64,000 nt of DNA from Thiothrix nivea DSM 5205 (lineage in GTDB: Bacteria; Pseudomonadota; Gammaproteobacteria; Thiotrichales; Thiotrichaceae). The notes beneath the pieces are model-generated. The model worked only from the letters and a program-made list of their open reading frames with translations, was not told the origin of the DNA and ran no database searches. A program made the position numbers and the translations under genes. This document shows positions 38,730 to 47,622 of this stretch, one piece after another. Within the stretch, counting starts at the first letter, position 1; every line of letters begins with the position of its first letter. The stretch is from NCBI RefSeq assembly GCF_000260135.1, contig NZ_JH651384.1:3314001-3378000 (forward strand), given 5' to 3'.

Positions 38730-39577
38730 AGAAACCCGGGCTTGGGCGCGGTCTTGACATCCTGCTCAGTTCAGCGCGCGGCAACAGCGAACAAACCGAC
38801 GACGTGTCTTTGCGCACCCTGCCGGTAGAACGTATCCGCCCAGGCCAATACCAGCCACGTACCCGCATGGATCCCGACGCTTTACAGGAACTGGCCGATT
38901 CCATTAAGGCACAAGGGCTGGTGCAGCCGGTTGTAGTACGCAAGCTGGGTAGTGGTGAGTATGAGTTGGTTGCCGGCGAACGCCGCTGGCGCGCGGCACA
39001 GCTGGCCGGGCTGCATGAAATCCCTGCTGTAGTGCGCGAAATCCCTGACCAGGCCGCTGCGGCCATGTCGCTGATCGAAAATATCCAGCGTGAAGACCTG
39101 AATGCCTTGGAAGAGGCCAATGCCCTGCGCCGTCTGATTGGCGAATTTGGCCTGACCCACCAGCAAACTGCGGAAGCGGTCGGGCGTTCCCGTGCGGCGG
39201 TCACCAATTTGTTGCGTCTGCTGGATTTGCAGGACGGAACCAAGGCTTTGGTGGATGCTGGCCAGCTGGAAATGGGCCATGCACGAGCCTTGTTGGCGCT
39301 GCAAGGCCAGCAGCAGGTAGAGGTTGCGCAGAAAGTCGCCCAACGCCAGCTTTCTGTGCGTGAAACCGAGCGTTTGGTCAAGCTATTGCTGGAGGAGGGC
39401 AAGAAATCCGCCGTGGAGTTCAAACCGGCTCCTGAGGTGCTCAAGCTGGAGCAAAAGCTTGCCGATACCCTGGGGGCCAAAGTTGCCATCCGTTACAACC
39501 GCACAGGTAGGGGTAAACTTGTCATTGAATACAATAGCCTGGACGAGCTGGACGGTATCCTTGGGCATATCCAGTAA
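38723..39577 (+). CDS. parB: Chromosome-partitioning protein ParB (Spo0J)
   Basis: A 284-residue CTP-dependent DNA clamp loading at parS. The N-terminal domain holds the CTP-binding motif [12 protein letters not shown] and the [14 protein letters not shown] block, followed by a helix-turn-helix ([20 protein letters not shown]) and a C-terminal dimerisation domain. parS sites were not found by eye in this window. Confidence 0.95.
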   Translation: MVKKPGLGRGLDILLSSARGNSEQTDDVSLRTLPVERIRPGQYQPRTRMDPDALQELADSIKAQGLVQPVVVRKLGSGEYELVAGERRWRAAQLAGLHEIPAVVREIPDQAAAAMSLIENIQREDLNALEEANALRRLIGEFGLTHQQTAEAVGRSRAAVTNLLRLLDLQDGTKALVDAGQLEMGHARALLALQGQQQVEVAQKVAQRQLSVRETERLVKLLLEEGKKSAVEFKPAPEVLKLEQKLADTLGAKVAIRYNRTGRGKLVIEYNSLDELDGILGHIQ

Positions 39578-39594
39578 ATTTTCGCTGCAAGGTG

Positions 39595-39623
39595 TTGAAG
39601 CAGGCGGCGAATCCCTGCATAAT
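39595..39623 (+). promoter_or_regulatory. rpsT promoter
   Basis: TTGAAG (39595-39600), a 17-bp spacer and CATAAT (39618-39623) lie 42 bp upstream of the rpsT start codon, in the short gap after parB. Confidence 0.6.
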
Positions 39624-39664
39624 ACGCGCCTTGTTTTTCGGATTGGTTTTTCGGGAGAATACCC

Positions 39665-39931
39665 TTGCCTAACATAGCCTCAGCCAGAAAGCGTGTCCGT
39701 CAGGCGGCCAAGCGCCGTATGCACAATAAGCACCTGCGTTCGCGTCTGCGCACCCAAATCAAGAGTGTGGTGAATGCCATTGCATCCGGCGACCGCGAAG
39801 CAGCCATCAATGCATACAAGGCGGCAGTGCCAGTCATCGACTCCACAGCCGACAAGGGTATCATCCACAAGAACAAGGCAGCCCGTCACAAAAGCCGCCT
39901 GAACGCACACATCAAGGCTCTGCAAGCCTGA
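39665..39931 (+). CDS. rpsT: 30S ribosomal protein S20
   Basis: S20 (88 residues) is a 16S-binding helical bundle. The start codon is TTG at 39665 ([18 protein letters not shown]), preceded by a GGGAG box. E. coli rpsT also starts with UUG and is autoregulated, so the rare start is probably functional. C-terminal [20 protein letters not shown] is typical. Confidence 0.94.
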   Translation: MPNIASARKRVRQAAKRRMHNKHLRSRLRTQIKSVVNAIASGDREAAINAYKAAVPVIDSTADKGIIHKNKAARHKSRLNAHIKALQA

Positions 39932-39959
39932 TCCAGTATCGTGGGTTGATGCATCTTCC

Positions 39960-39988
39960 AAGGCCGGTTTGTATGAACCGGCCTTTCG
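39960..39988 (+). terminator. rpsT terminator
   Basis: A perfect 10-bp stem AAGGCCGGTT/AACCGGCCTT with loop TGTATG, followed by a weak T-rich stretch. It lies directly after rpsT and 16 bp before coaE. Confidence 0.7.
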
Positions 39989-40004
39989 TGTTTGTGGTGA
40001 TTCC

Positions 40005-40604
40005 ATGCTGAAGGTAGGCTTAACCGGGGGGATTGGTTGTGGCAAGTCCACCGCCATCAGACGTTTCCGTGAGCTGGGCATAGCCGTCATTGAAGCTGAC
40101 CTGGTGGCGCGTGAAGTGGTAGAGCCAAAACAACCTGCTTGGCAGGAAATTGTGCAAACGTTTGGTGCACAAGCCTTACGGGAAGATGGTTTTCTGGATC
40201 GCACTTGGTTGCGGCAAGCTGTTTTCAGCGATCCTGAACGCTTGCAGCAGTTGGAATCTATACTGCATCCACGTATCCGTACTGAAATCGAAGGGCGGAT
40301 GGCAGCGCGTACAGGCAGCCCCTATGTGGTTGTCGATGTACCGTTGCTGTTTGAAAAGGGTTATACTCAACTTTTCGACCGGATTTTGGTGGTTGACTGT
40401 TCTCAGGAACAGCAGCGGGAGCGGGTCAAGTTGCGTGATGGTAGTAGCAATGACTTAATTGAGTCCATTATGCAATCACAAGTAGCGCGTGATGTCCGGT
40501 TGCAACATGCCGATGATATTGTTGAAAATTCCTCATTAATTAATGTTTTTTATCAGAAAATTGATGATTTGCATAGTAAATATGAGAAACTGAGTAATGT
40601 TTAG
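40005..40604 (+). CDS. coaE: Dephospho-CoA kinase
   Basis: A 199-residue kinase for the last step of CoA synthesis. The P-loop GLTGGIGCGKSTAIRRF is at the N-terminus, and VVDVPLLFEKGY marks the conserved acid/substrate region. ATG 40005 (MLKVGLTGG) is chosen; the upstream in-frame ATG lies inside the rpsT terminator. Placement just before zapD resembles coaE-zapD in other gammaproteobacteria. Confidence 0.94.
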   Translation: MLKVGLTGGIGCGKSTAIRRFRELGIAVIEADLVAREVVEPKQPAWQEIVQTFGAQALREDGFLDRTWLRQAVFSDPERLQQLESILHPRIRTEIEGRMAARTGSPYVVVDVPLLFEKGYTQLFDRILVVDCSQEQQRERVKLRDGSSNDLIESIMQSQVARDVRLQHADDIVENSSLINVFYQKIDDLHSKYEKLSNV

Positions 40605-40664
40605 TTGATTGCCCTGCTACTTTCTTGGTATAAATGCTGGTAAATAGGGTCTGCGAAGCATTTT

Positions 40665-41486
40665 ATGGTTAACTACAAGCAACCTTTGGGCGAAGAGATT
40701 CGCCGCCTCTCCGAGCATCACATGATTAGCTACGAGCAACCGCTTAACGAAAAAATTCGCTTGTTCATGCGGTTGGAATTGCTCATGGGGCGTTTCAAGT
40801 ATCATATTTCCGCCGATCCCAAACCCGAGGATACGGTGGCAGCTCTGCATCTGCTGCTGGATTTGTATAATCTTTCTGCTCGCTTGGATGTCAAAAGCGA
40901 AATTCTGAAAGAAATTGACCGGATGGGGCAGTCGACCCGCTTGTTGTTACGCAATGAAGATGCGGATACTGCCCGTTTGGACGGTGTGCTGGAAAAGCTC
41001 AATTACCATAGCGATGTGCTCTACCAGCAGCGCGGCCAGCTCGGTCAGCACCTGAAAAACCACATGTTCTTCAATAGCCTGCGCCAGCGTTCATCTTTGC
41101 CAGGCGGCTTGAACGGTTTCGATATTCCCCTGTTCCACTACTGGCAGGAACAGTCGGTTGAAGTCCGGCTCGAAGACTTGCGGGAATGGATCGCACCTTA
41201 CGTAACCGCAAATGCAGCAGCGCACGATATTCTGGATATTGTACGTCAATTTGGCGAGCGCCAGCAGGAAGTGGCCAAGGAAGGTTTTTTCCAGTCCATG
41301 CTGGAAATGCGCAAGCCTTACCAGATGATGAGTGTGGAACTGCCGGATAATGTTGATTATTACCCTGAGATCAGTGCTGGCAAGCAGCGCTTTACCCTGC
41401 GTTTTGTGAACGCGGACATGCTCGCGGAGCGGGGCAAGCAGATCAATAAGGATGTGCATTTCACGCTGGTGCTGTGTTCCTTCTAG
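40665..41486 (+). CDS. zapD: Cell division protein ZapD with duplicated N-terminus
   Basis: ZapD (DUF1342) crosslinks FtsZ filaments at the septum. The region from residue 20 onward matches the family start to finish (MISYEQPLNEKIRLFMRLELLM). The 19 residues in front begin MVNYKQPLGEEIRRL and are an imperfect copy of that same start, so a 57-bp tandem duplication appears to have created a second start. With ATG 40665 the protein has 273 residues; with ATG 40722 it has 254, closer to the usual ~250. Neither start has a strong ribosome site. Confidence 0.9.
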   Translation: MVNYKQPLGEEIRRLSEHHMISYEQPLNEKIRLFMRLELLMGRFKYHISADPKPEDTVAALHLLLDLYNLSARLDVKSEILKEIDRMGQSTRLLLRNEDADTARLDGVLEKLNYHSDVLYQQRGQLGQHLKNHMFFNSLRQRSSLPGGLNGFDIPLFHYWQEQSVEVRLEDLREWIAPYVTANAAAHDILDIVRQFGERQQEVAKEGFFQSMLEMRKPYQMMSVELPDNVDYYPEISAGKQRFTLRFVNADMLAERGKQINKDVHFTLVLCSF

Positions 41487-41516
41487 CCGGGTTTGGCTGC
41501 TGTGTTTCTGGATTGG

Positions 41517-41539
41517 TAAGCGGGCATCAAGCCCGCTTA
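41517..41539. terminator. Hairpin between zapD and the DUF2914 gene
   Basis: A perfect 9-bp inverted repeat TAAGCGGGC/GCCCGCTTA around ATCAA lies between two converging genes. The T-tract is poor on both strands, so termination strength is uncertain. Confidence 0.5.
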
Positions 41540-41556
41540 TCGTTAGTGGGGAAGGG

Positions 41557-42087
41557 TCAGTGTGCGAGCTTTTCCCAAATTGGCCCGGTGGTGCTGGCTG
41601 ATGGTGGTTTTGGGGCGGTGGTTGTGTCGGGTTGCTGGGCTGGTTCCTCGCTTGTTACAACCGGGTCAACCACCAGGGTTTCCTGTTTCAGGATCGCGCC
41701 ATCATCATTCAATATGGTTACTGTCCAGACGCCTGACAGGTTGGCGCTGATATTTTTGCTGGAGTGCACCCGCCAGCGTTCCCCCGCAACCGGAAATTGC
41801 AACCCAAGCTGGAACGCCCCGTCTTTCTCCCAGCGATGGGTAATGATATGGCCTTGCAGCCCCGTCAGTTCAGTAAAGTAATGGATTTCCTGCCCGGCGC
41901 TGATTCGCGCCAGTTGGTCAACGGGTTCGCGGTTGCTGATGCCGGTTGTGAATGCAGAACGTGAAACTTGTGGGGCAATAACTGCGGCTTGGGCTGTTGC
42001 TGCTGGCAGGGCATCTTCGGCCCAAACGGTATTCCCGGTGCTGGCCACCATCAGGAAAGAGGCTGTTAACAGATAGGTGTTTCTCAT
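41557..42087 (-). CDS. Secreted DUF2914-domain protein
   Basis: A 176-residue protein with an N-terminal signal peptide (cleavage likely after VWA, near residue 23). A domain follows with the DUF2914 pattern: NREPVDQL, HYFTELTGLQGHIITHRW, GERWRVHSSK and SGVWTVTILNDDG. A Pro/Thr-rich tail ends the protein. The domain's function is not known. The region upstream is AT-rich with several TATAAT-like boxes on both strands. Confidence 0.75.
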   Translation of the reverse strand: MRNTYLLTASFLMVASTGNTVWAEDALPAATAQAAVIAPQVSRSAFTTGISNREPVDQLARISAGQEIHYFTELTGLQGHIITHRWEKDGAFQLGLQFPVAGERWRVHSSKNISANLSGVWTVTILNDDGAILKQETLVVDPVVTSEEPAQQPDTTTAPKPPSASTTGPIWEKLAH

Positions 42088-42251
42088 TGTTCAATGGCTC
42101 TCTTAATAATTAGATAATTAGAATATTATAATACTCATGGTATAGTTTACCGCATTTGCTTCAGGTTCACCAAAGAATGCCTGCAACAGGCTTGCCCCTG
42201 ACGGCGACTTAGGCTTTACTACCTTATTTGCAGTGACAGGCAGGTTTAAAA

Positions 42252-42503
42252 ATGCCGAGAAAACAGGTGGCGGTAACGAGCGATGCGCAGCCAGACTTTG
42301 AGGCGGCCATGGTGGAGCTGGAGGCTTTGGTGCAGCGCATGGAAAGCGGTGAGCTTTCGCTGGAAGGTTCCTTGCAGGAGTTTGAACGCGGTGTGCAGTT
42401 GACCCGTATCTGCCAGGAAGCGCTCAAGGCTGCGGAACAGCGCGTCAAGCTGCTGGCATCTGATGGCCAGGAACGCGATTTTCCGCCACAAGAGGATGCC
42501 TGA
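42252..42503 (+). CDS. xseB: Exodeoxyribonuclease VII small subunit
   Basis: XseB (83 residues) forms the multi-copy small-subunit shell of exonuclease VII. FEAAMVELEALVQRMESGEL and LEEFERGV-like SLQEFERGVQLTRICQ match the family. It overlaps ispA by one base; xseB-ispA-dxs is the conserved gammaproteobacterial order. Confidence 0.94.
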   Translation: MPRKQVAVTSDAQPDFEAAMVELEALVQRMESGELSLEGSLQEFERGVQLTRICQEALKAAEQRVKLLASDGQERDFPPQEDA

Positions 42504-43396
42504 TGCTGAATCTCCATGACCGCCTACAGGGCTGGCAGAAACGGATCGAGGTCGTGCTGGATGACGTTTTGCCGCCGTCTTCCACGCATCCGGCCAAACT
42601 GCACGCAGCACTGCGTTACACGGTATTGAATGGTGGCAAGCGGATGCGCCCCTTGTTGGTGTATGCGGCGGGCGAAGCCTTGGGTATCGCTGCTGATCGG
42701 CTGGATATTCCGGCAGCAGCCATCGAACTGATACATGTTTATTCGCTGGTGCATGATGACCTGCCGGCCATGGATGATGATGACCTGCGCCGGGGCAAGG
42801 CTACCTGTCACAAGGCGTTTGACGAGCCAACCGCGATACTGGTGGGTGATGGTTTACAGGCGTTGGCTTTTCAACTGTTGGCTGCCCACCCGCGGATGTT
42901 GGCTTCCCCAGCTCAGCGGTTGCGCATGATCGAACAGCTTGGGCAGGCTGCCGGTTCCCGTGGTATGGTGGGTGGGCAGGCCATTGACCTCGCTGCCGTC
43001 GGCCAGGAACTGACGGAAATGGAGCTGGAAAACATGCACATCCACAAGACTGGGGCTTTGATCCGCGCCAGTGTGCTGTTGGCGGCCTACAGCGTGGAGG
43101 CGATGGATGCGCAACGTTTGCAGCAACTGGACCATTTCGCCAAGTGCATCGGGTTGGCATTCCAGGTGCAGGATGACATTCTGGATGTGGAAAGCGATAC
43201 CCAGACGCTGGGCAAGACCCGTGGGGCAGATGCGGCGGCAGGCAAGCCCACTTATCCTTCCATCATCGGGATGGCTGCGTCCAGGGCCAAATTGCAGGAT
43301 TTGTATGACGAGGCCATGAATGCCTTGCTATCATTCGGTGAATCCGCTGACATGTTGCGGCACTGTGCCGAGTTTACGGTCAAGCGTATCCGATAA
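42503..43396 (+). CDS. ispA: Farnesyl diphosphate synthase
   Basis: A 297-residue trans-prenyltransferase that condenses IPP with DMAPP and GPP to farnesyl-PP. The first aspartate-rich motif DDLPAMDDDD and the second DDILD (FQVQDDILDVESD) are present, with the GGKRMRP substrate motif. It feeds quinone, undecaprenyl-P and, with dxs next door, the MEP pathway products. Confidence 0.96.
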   Translation: MLNLHDRLQGWQKRIEVVLDDVLPPSSTHPAKLHAALRYTVLNGGKRMRPLLVYAAGEALGIAADRLDIPAAAIELIHVYSLVHDDLPAMDDDDLRRGKATCHKAFDEPTAILVGDGLQALAFQLLAAHPRMLASPAQRLRMIEQLGQAAGSRGMVGGQAIDLAAVGQELTEMELENMHIHKTGALIRASVLLAAYSVEAMDAQRLQQLDHFAKCIGLAFQVQDDILDVESDTQTLGKTRGADAAAGKPTYPSIIGMAASRAKLQDLYDEAMNALLSFGESADMLRHCAEFTVKRIR

Positions 43397-43460
43397 ATAA
43401 AAAACGGGAATCTCCGCCGCAGTGCCTTGTATTCGTTTTGATGATTAGGGGTTGGCCAAC

Positions 43461-45353
43461 GTGCTCGAAAGAATAAATTTCCCCGCTGATTTGCGGCGGC
43501 TGGAACTGGAGGCGCTCCCGGCGCTGTGTGCTGAACTGCGTGAATTTCTGTTGGATTCGGTATCGAATGGGGGAGGGCATTTTTCCTCCAATTTGGGTAC
43601 GGTCGAGCTGACCGTAGCGCTACATTATGCCTTTGATACCCCGCAGGACAAGCTGGTGTGGGATGTCGGGCATCAGGCTTATCCACACAAAATCCTGACC
43701 GGGCGGCGGGATCTGATGGATAGTATCCGCCAGAAAGATGGTCTGGCCGGTTTCCCCAAGCGCTCCGAAAGTGAATACGATACCTTTGGGGTGGGGCATT
43801 CCAGCACCTCCATCAGTGCTGCGTTGGGGATGGCGTTGGCGGCGCAACAGAAGGGTGAGGACTACCATTCCATTGCCATTATTGGTGATGGTGCCATGAC
43901 GGCGGGTATGGCGTATGAAGCGCTCAACCACGCGGGCGACCTGGACGCCAACCTGATTGTGGTGTTGAACGACAATGAAATGTCGATTTCGCCGAATGTG
44001 GGCGCGTTGCGCAAATACCTGACGCGCCTGCTGTCTGGGCGTATGTATTCGAGTATGCGTGAAAGCGGCAAGAAAGCGTTGTCGCACAGTAAATCCCTCT
44101 CCAAACTGGTTAAGCTGACCGAAGAGCATATGAAGGGCATGGTGTTGCCCGGCACCTTGTTCGAGGAAATGGGCTTCAAATATTACGGCCCGATTGATGG
44201 CCATGACGTGGAAGAGCTGGTGCATGTGCTGGAAAACCTCAAGCAGATCAAGGGGCCGCGCCTGCTGCATATCCTGACGCAAAAGGGCAAGGGGTATGAG
44301 CCAGCCGAGGAAGATCCTTGTGCCTATCATGGGGTAACACCTTTCAACCTGAAAACGGGTTTGGTTTCCAGCAGCAAGAAATCGACCCCCACCTACACCC
44401 AGGTGTTTGGCCAGTGGTTGTGCGACATGGCGGCGCAAGACAAGCGTTTGGTCGGGATTACGCCCGCGATGCGCGAAGGTTCCGGTCTGGTGGCGTTTTC
44501 CGAACAGTTCCCGCAGCGTTATTTCGATGTTGGTATTGCGGAGCAACATGCGGTGACACTAGCGGCGGGGCTGGCCTGTGAGGGGTTGAAACCGGTGGTG
44601 GCGATCTATTCCACCTTCCTGCAGCGGGCGTATGACCAGTTGTTGCACGATGTTGCCATCCAGAACCTGCCGGTAGTGTTCGCGGTTGACCGCGCCGGTT
44701 TGGTGGGGGCGGATGGGCCGACGCATTCAGGCAATTACGACCTTTCCTTCCTGCGCTGCGTGCCGAATATGGTGGTGATGGCTCCGGCGGATGAAAACGA
44801 ATGCCGCCAGATGTTGTATACCGCTTTCCAGCTGGATTGCCCAACAGCGGTGCGTTACCCACGCGGTAAGGGGACAGGTATTGAACCGCACACTGAGATG
44901 CAGGCGATGCCGGTTGGGAAAGCGGTGAAAGTGCGTAATGGCGGCAATTCCATCGCTATCCTGTTATTTGGTTCATTGCTGGCCGAGGCACGGGCGGCAG
45001 CGGAAGAGCTGGATGCGACCCTGGTCAACATGCGTTTCGTCAAACCGCTGGACAAAACCATACTGCGCGAACTGGCGCAGTCGCACGAGTTGCTGGTGAC
45101 GCTGGAAGACAATGCGGTTATGGGTGGCGCGGGCAGTGCGGTGAACGAATACTTGCATGAAGCCGGGCTGGCCGTGGAGGTGATGAACCTGGGCTTGCCG
45201 GATGTGTATATTGAACATGCCCAGCGTGAAGAGCAGCTTGCCGCCTGTGGGCTTGATGCACTGGGCATCGTGGAAAAGGTGCGCTCTGGCTATGGTGGGC
45301 GGATTCACATTGGATTAAGCTTGTGTCCTGTGCCACAATACGTCGCGAATTGA
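43461..45353 (+). CDS. dxs: 1-Deoxy-D-xylulose-5-phosphate synthase
   Basis: A 630-residue thiamine-diphosphate enzyme making DXP from pyruvate and glyceraldehyde-3-P, the entry to the MEP pathway. The ThDP motif [19 protein letters not shown] and the transketolase-like blocks [15 protein letters not shown] and TPAMREGSG are clear. GTG 43461 ([10 protein letters not shown]) is preferred over TTG 43452 because the AGGGG box then has a proper spacing. Confidence 0.95.
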   Translation: MLERINFPADLRRLELEALPALCAELREFLLDSVSNGGGHFSSNLGTVELTVALHYAFDTPQDKLVWDVGHQAYPHKILTGRRDLMDSIRQKDGLAGFPKRSESEYDTFGVGHSSTSISAALGMALAAQQKGEDYHSIAIIGDGAMTAGMAYEALNHAGDLDANLIVVLNDNEMSISPNVGALRKYLTRLLSGRMYSSMRESGKKALSHSKSLSKLVKLTEEHMKGMVLPGTLFEEMGFKYYGPIDGHDVEELVHVLENLKQIKGPRLLHILTQKGKGYEPAEEDPCAYHGVTPFNLKTGLVSSSKKSTPTYTQVFGQWLCDMAAQDKRLVGITPAMREGSGLVAFSEQFPQRYFDVGIAEQHAVTLAAGLACEGLKPVVAIYSTFLQRAYDQLLHDVAIQNLPVVFAVDRAGLVGADGPTHSGNYDLSFLRCVPNMVVMAPADENECRQMLYTAFQLDCPTAVRYPRGKGTGIEPHTEMQAMPVGKAVKVRNGGNSIAILLFGSLLAEARAAAEELDATLVNMRFVKPLDKTILRELAQSHELLVTLEDNAVMGGAGSAVNEYLHEAGLAVEVMNLGLPDVYIEHAQREEQLAACGLDALGIVEKVRSGYGGRIHIGLSLCPVPQYVAN

Positions 45354-45369
45354 AGTGTTAGGGATCGGC

Positions 45370-45375
45370 TATAAT
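45370..45375 (+). promoter_or_regulatory. Possible -10 box before the DoxX-like gene
   Basis: A perfect TATAAT stands 54 bp upstream of the start codon in the 75-bp gap after dxs. No good -35 box is seen at 16-18 bp, so this is a weak call. Confidence 0.35.
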
Positions 45376-45428
45376 CCTATGAAAAGTTTGGTTCCGCCTG
45401 TATTTCCCAATTCCTGAGGAGTTGTTCC

Positions 45429-46052
45429 ATGAAGTTTCTTGTTGGCTTTTTCAGCCTCGAATGGATGCGCGTTTTCGATTTTCTTGCTCCACTGGCTATC
45501 CGTCTGTTCCTTGCACCGATGTTCTGGATTTCGGGCGTAAAACGTTTGGGTTTGTTCTCCAGCTCTGATTTCGTCATTTACAACCCGTTGACTTGGCTGA
45601 ATACGGAAGCCTTCCAGCAAAGCGTTGCCAGCATGGGCAATACGCTGTTTTCCGGGTTGGGCGCGGAAACTCTGGTGATCCTGTTGGGTATTATCGAAAT
45701 TACGGCGGCCATCCTGTTGGTGTTGGGTTTTGCTGTGCGTTGGGTAGTGCTGGCACTGATGTTTGTCGTAGTGGTGCTGGGCTTGATCGCGATGGGAGAT
45801 GCTGGTTTCCTCAACAGTATGCAACAATTGATCATGAGCCATGGCTATACCAATATGACCAACAATGTCACCGAGGTCTATCTGGTTTACTTTATCCTGT
45901 TGCTGGCGCTGTTCTTCATGGGCGCGGGTCGCTGGGTCAGTCTGGACTGGTACATCTACCGCAGTTTCGTTAAGCGGATTGATAATAAGTCTGCTGCTGC
46001 CATGCATGATCCTTTCGAGATTGATGCGACTGACGAACCTGGCATCCATTGA
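45429..46052 (+). CDS. DoxX-family membrane protein
   Basis: A 207-residue membrane protein with about four hydrophobic segments and a DoxX-like N-terminal part (APLAIRLFLAPMFWISGVKRLG). DoxX/DoxD relatives have been linked to thiosulfate:quinone oxidoreductase and to redox-stress complexes, but many family members have no assigned role, and no such role can be assigned here. It has its own terminator and is not clearly in an operon with its neighbours. Confidence 0.7.
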   Translation: MKFLVGFFSLEWMRVFDFLAPLAIRLFLAPMFWISGVKRLGLFSSSDFVIYNPLTWLNTEAFQQSVASMGNTLFSGLGAETLVILLGIIEITAAILLVLGFAVRWVVLALMFVVVVLGLIAMGDAGFLNSMQQLIMSHGYTNMTNNVTEVYLVYFILLLALFFMGAGRWVSLDWYIYRSFVKRIDNKSAAAMHDPFEIDATDEPGIH

Positions 46053-46062
46053 TGCCTGAACC

Positions 46063-46089
46063 AAAAAGGCTGCTGATGGCAGCCTTTTT
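46063..46089. terminator. Bidirectional terminator
   Basis: A perfect 11-bp stem AAAAAGGCTGC/GCAGCCTTTTT around TGATG. It has T runs on both strands and lies between two converging genes. Confidence 0.85.
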
Positions 46090-46104
46090 GTTGATGGGTT
46101 CTGC

Positions 46105-46362
46105 TTAGCGGAGTTCGCTGCGTTCACGGCGTGCTTTCATTTTTTCGTCATTGCGCTTCATTAGTTGTAGGGTCAGGTAGATTTTTGCGGGTATGGAAAG
46201 GAACAACCCGCTTGCAATCAGCCCTGCTACCGTGGCGACTCCCTTCACACCGTGGGCGGTCGCGATGTCGGTGAAAATCACCAGCCCCACCCCTACTGCG
46301 CTGATGCTCAGGCCAACGATGATCAGGGTGTACATGAGGCGGGTTAGTTGCTGTTCTTTCAT
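46105..46362 (-). CDS. Two-span inner-membrane protein, unknown
   Basis: Not recognised. 85 residues from the chosen ATG (MKEQQLTRLMYTLIIVG), with two hydrophobic helices (about residues 10-30 and 42-62) and a strongly basic C-terminus containing KRNDEKMKARRERSE. The start at 46362 follows AAAGG by about 7 nt; a frame beginning 14 codons earlier has no ribosome site. It is divergent from the cytochrome c-DUF302 gene. Confidence 0.65.
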   Translation of the reverse strand: MKEQQLTRLMYTLIIVGLSISAVGVGLVIFTDIATAHGVKGVATVAGLIASGLFLSIPAKIYLTLQLMKRNDEKMKARRERSELR

Positions 46363-46422
46363 GGAGTGCCTTTTGGATGATGCGGTGGATGCCCTATTAT
46401 CCAAGCAAAAATAGGCGCGTAA

Positions 46423-46463
46423 TTGACATGTGTCAAAACGGCATTAGTTTTTGCTAATATACT
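46423..46463 (+). promoter_or_regulatory. FNR/CRP-family box with class II promoter
   Basis: TTGACATGTGTCAA (46423-46436) has TTGAC/GTCAA arms around 4 bp, the shape of FNR/FixK/Dnr-type sites. A -10 box TATACT (46458-46463) places the expected start near 46471, so the box is centred at about -41.5, the classical activating position. It lies 58 bp upstream of the cytochrome c-DUF302 gene. Confidence 0.55.
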
Positions 46464-46493
46464 GACTTACATCAAGTATCTGGGTCGGAAATC

Positions 46494-47537
46494 ATGATGG
46501 GTTGGAAGCGAATCGGGTTGGCAGTGGCATTGTCCTGCATGGCGGCGCTGGCCTCTGCCGAGGATGGCAAGGTGCTGTTCCAGCAGCATTGCGCTTCCTG
46601 TCATGGCGAGGCGGGCATTGGGGGTATTGGCTTGCCGTTATCAAAGCCGACTGTTATGGAGTCGCTGACTGACGATTATATCCGCAAAACCATCCGCAGT
46701 GGCCGCCCAGGTCGGATCATGCCTGCGTTTGGGGAAATGTCGGATACTGAAGTTGGTGCCATTGTGGGCTACATGCGTACCTGGGGGGCATCAAAGGTGG
46801 AAGAGCCAGCCCAGCCTTTGTCAGGCGTGGCCGCCAAGGGCAAACCGCTGTTCGAGCAGCACTGCGCCAGTTGCCATGGCAAGGATCTGAGTGGCGGTTC
46901 GGAAGGTACCGGCGTTACCTTTTCCCGCAAGCGCGAAATGGCCATCATGCCACCCGCCCTCAACAATGCCGGTTTCCTGCAAGCGGCCACTGACGGCATG
47001 TTGCGCTATATCATCCAGCATGGCCGCGACGGTACGCCCATGCCTGCTTTCAAAGCTACCCTGCAACCAGCGCAAATGGATGATGTGATTGCCTACGTGC
47101 GTGCCAGTGAGCTGAAAAACCAGCTGGAAGGTCAGGCGCTGGAGGATGAATCCCTGACCGTGATTTACGACGTGCCCGGCACGTTTGAAGAAACTGTGGC
47201 GCGGGTACGGGAAGCTATCCGTTCCAACAATTTCCGCGTTTTTCCTGACCGTTATCTGGAAGAAGGTTTGACGGATGAGCTTTCCGTCAACACACGCCAA
47301 GTTTCCCTGCGTTTCTGCAATTTCAACAAGTTGTATGAGGCGCTTAAGCTGGAGCCACGCTTGGGCGTCATCCTGCCGTGCAGCCTGACCGTCATTGAAC
47401 AGGAGGGTGGTGGCGTCCAGATTGTGGCGGCGAATGTGGAAGTGCTCGCAAAGCTGTTCAACAATGACCAACTGGATGAGGTATTTGCCCACATCAAAGC
47501 CAGTTACGACCTGATTCTGGATGAAGTGACGTTTTGA
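46494..47537 (+). CDS. Periplasmic diheme cytochrome c fused to DUF302
   Basis: A 347-residue exported protein: signal peptide (residues 1-22, ending ASA), then two cytochrome c domains with CASCH at 33-37 and 124-128. A probable axial Met is at 76 for the first. A DUF302 domain fills roughly residues 207-347 and contains RFCNF and LPC cysteines. DUF302 proteins have no settled biochemical role. This fusion suggests electron transfer between hemes and the DUF302 partner or its ligand. The two following genes encode free-standing DUF302 proteins, and the upstream box suggests oxygen- or nitrogen-oxide-responsive control. Confidence 0.85.
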   Translation: MMGWKRIGLAVALSCMAALASAEDGKVLFQQHCASCHGEAGIGGIGLPLSKPTVMESLTDDYIRKTIRSGRPGRIMPAFGEMSDTEVGAIVGYMRTWGASKVEEPAQPLSGVAAKGKPLFEQHCASCHGKDLSGGSEGTGVTFSRKREMAIMPPALNNAGFLQAATDGMLRYIIQHGRDGTPMPAFKATLQPAQMDDVIAYVRASELKNQLEGQALEDESLTVIYDVPGTFEETVARVREAIRSNNFRVFPDRYLEEGLTDELSVNTRQVSLRFCNFNKLYEALKLEPRLGVILPCSLTVIEQEGGGVQIVAANVEVLAKLFNNDQLDEVFAHIKASYDLILDEVTF

Positions 47538-47577
47538 CGTGACGTAATAGTGAGCAGAGTTGCATTTTTCTGGTAAT

Positions 47578-47597
47578 ATATTAGAATTCTCTAATAT
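47578..47597. promoter_or_regulatory. AT-rich palindrome before the second DUF302 gene
   Basis: Perfect 8-bp arms ATATTAGA/TCTAATAT around ATTC are followed by TTTT, in the 85-bp gap between the first two DUF302 genes. It could be a regulator's operator or an intergenic hairpin; no specific factor is claimed. Confidence 0.5.
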
Positions 47598-47622
47598 TTT
47601 TATGAGAGATGGGCTTTACACA

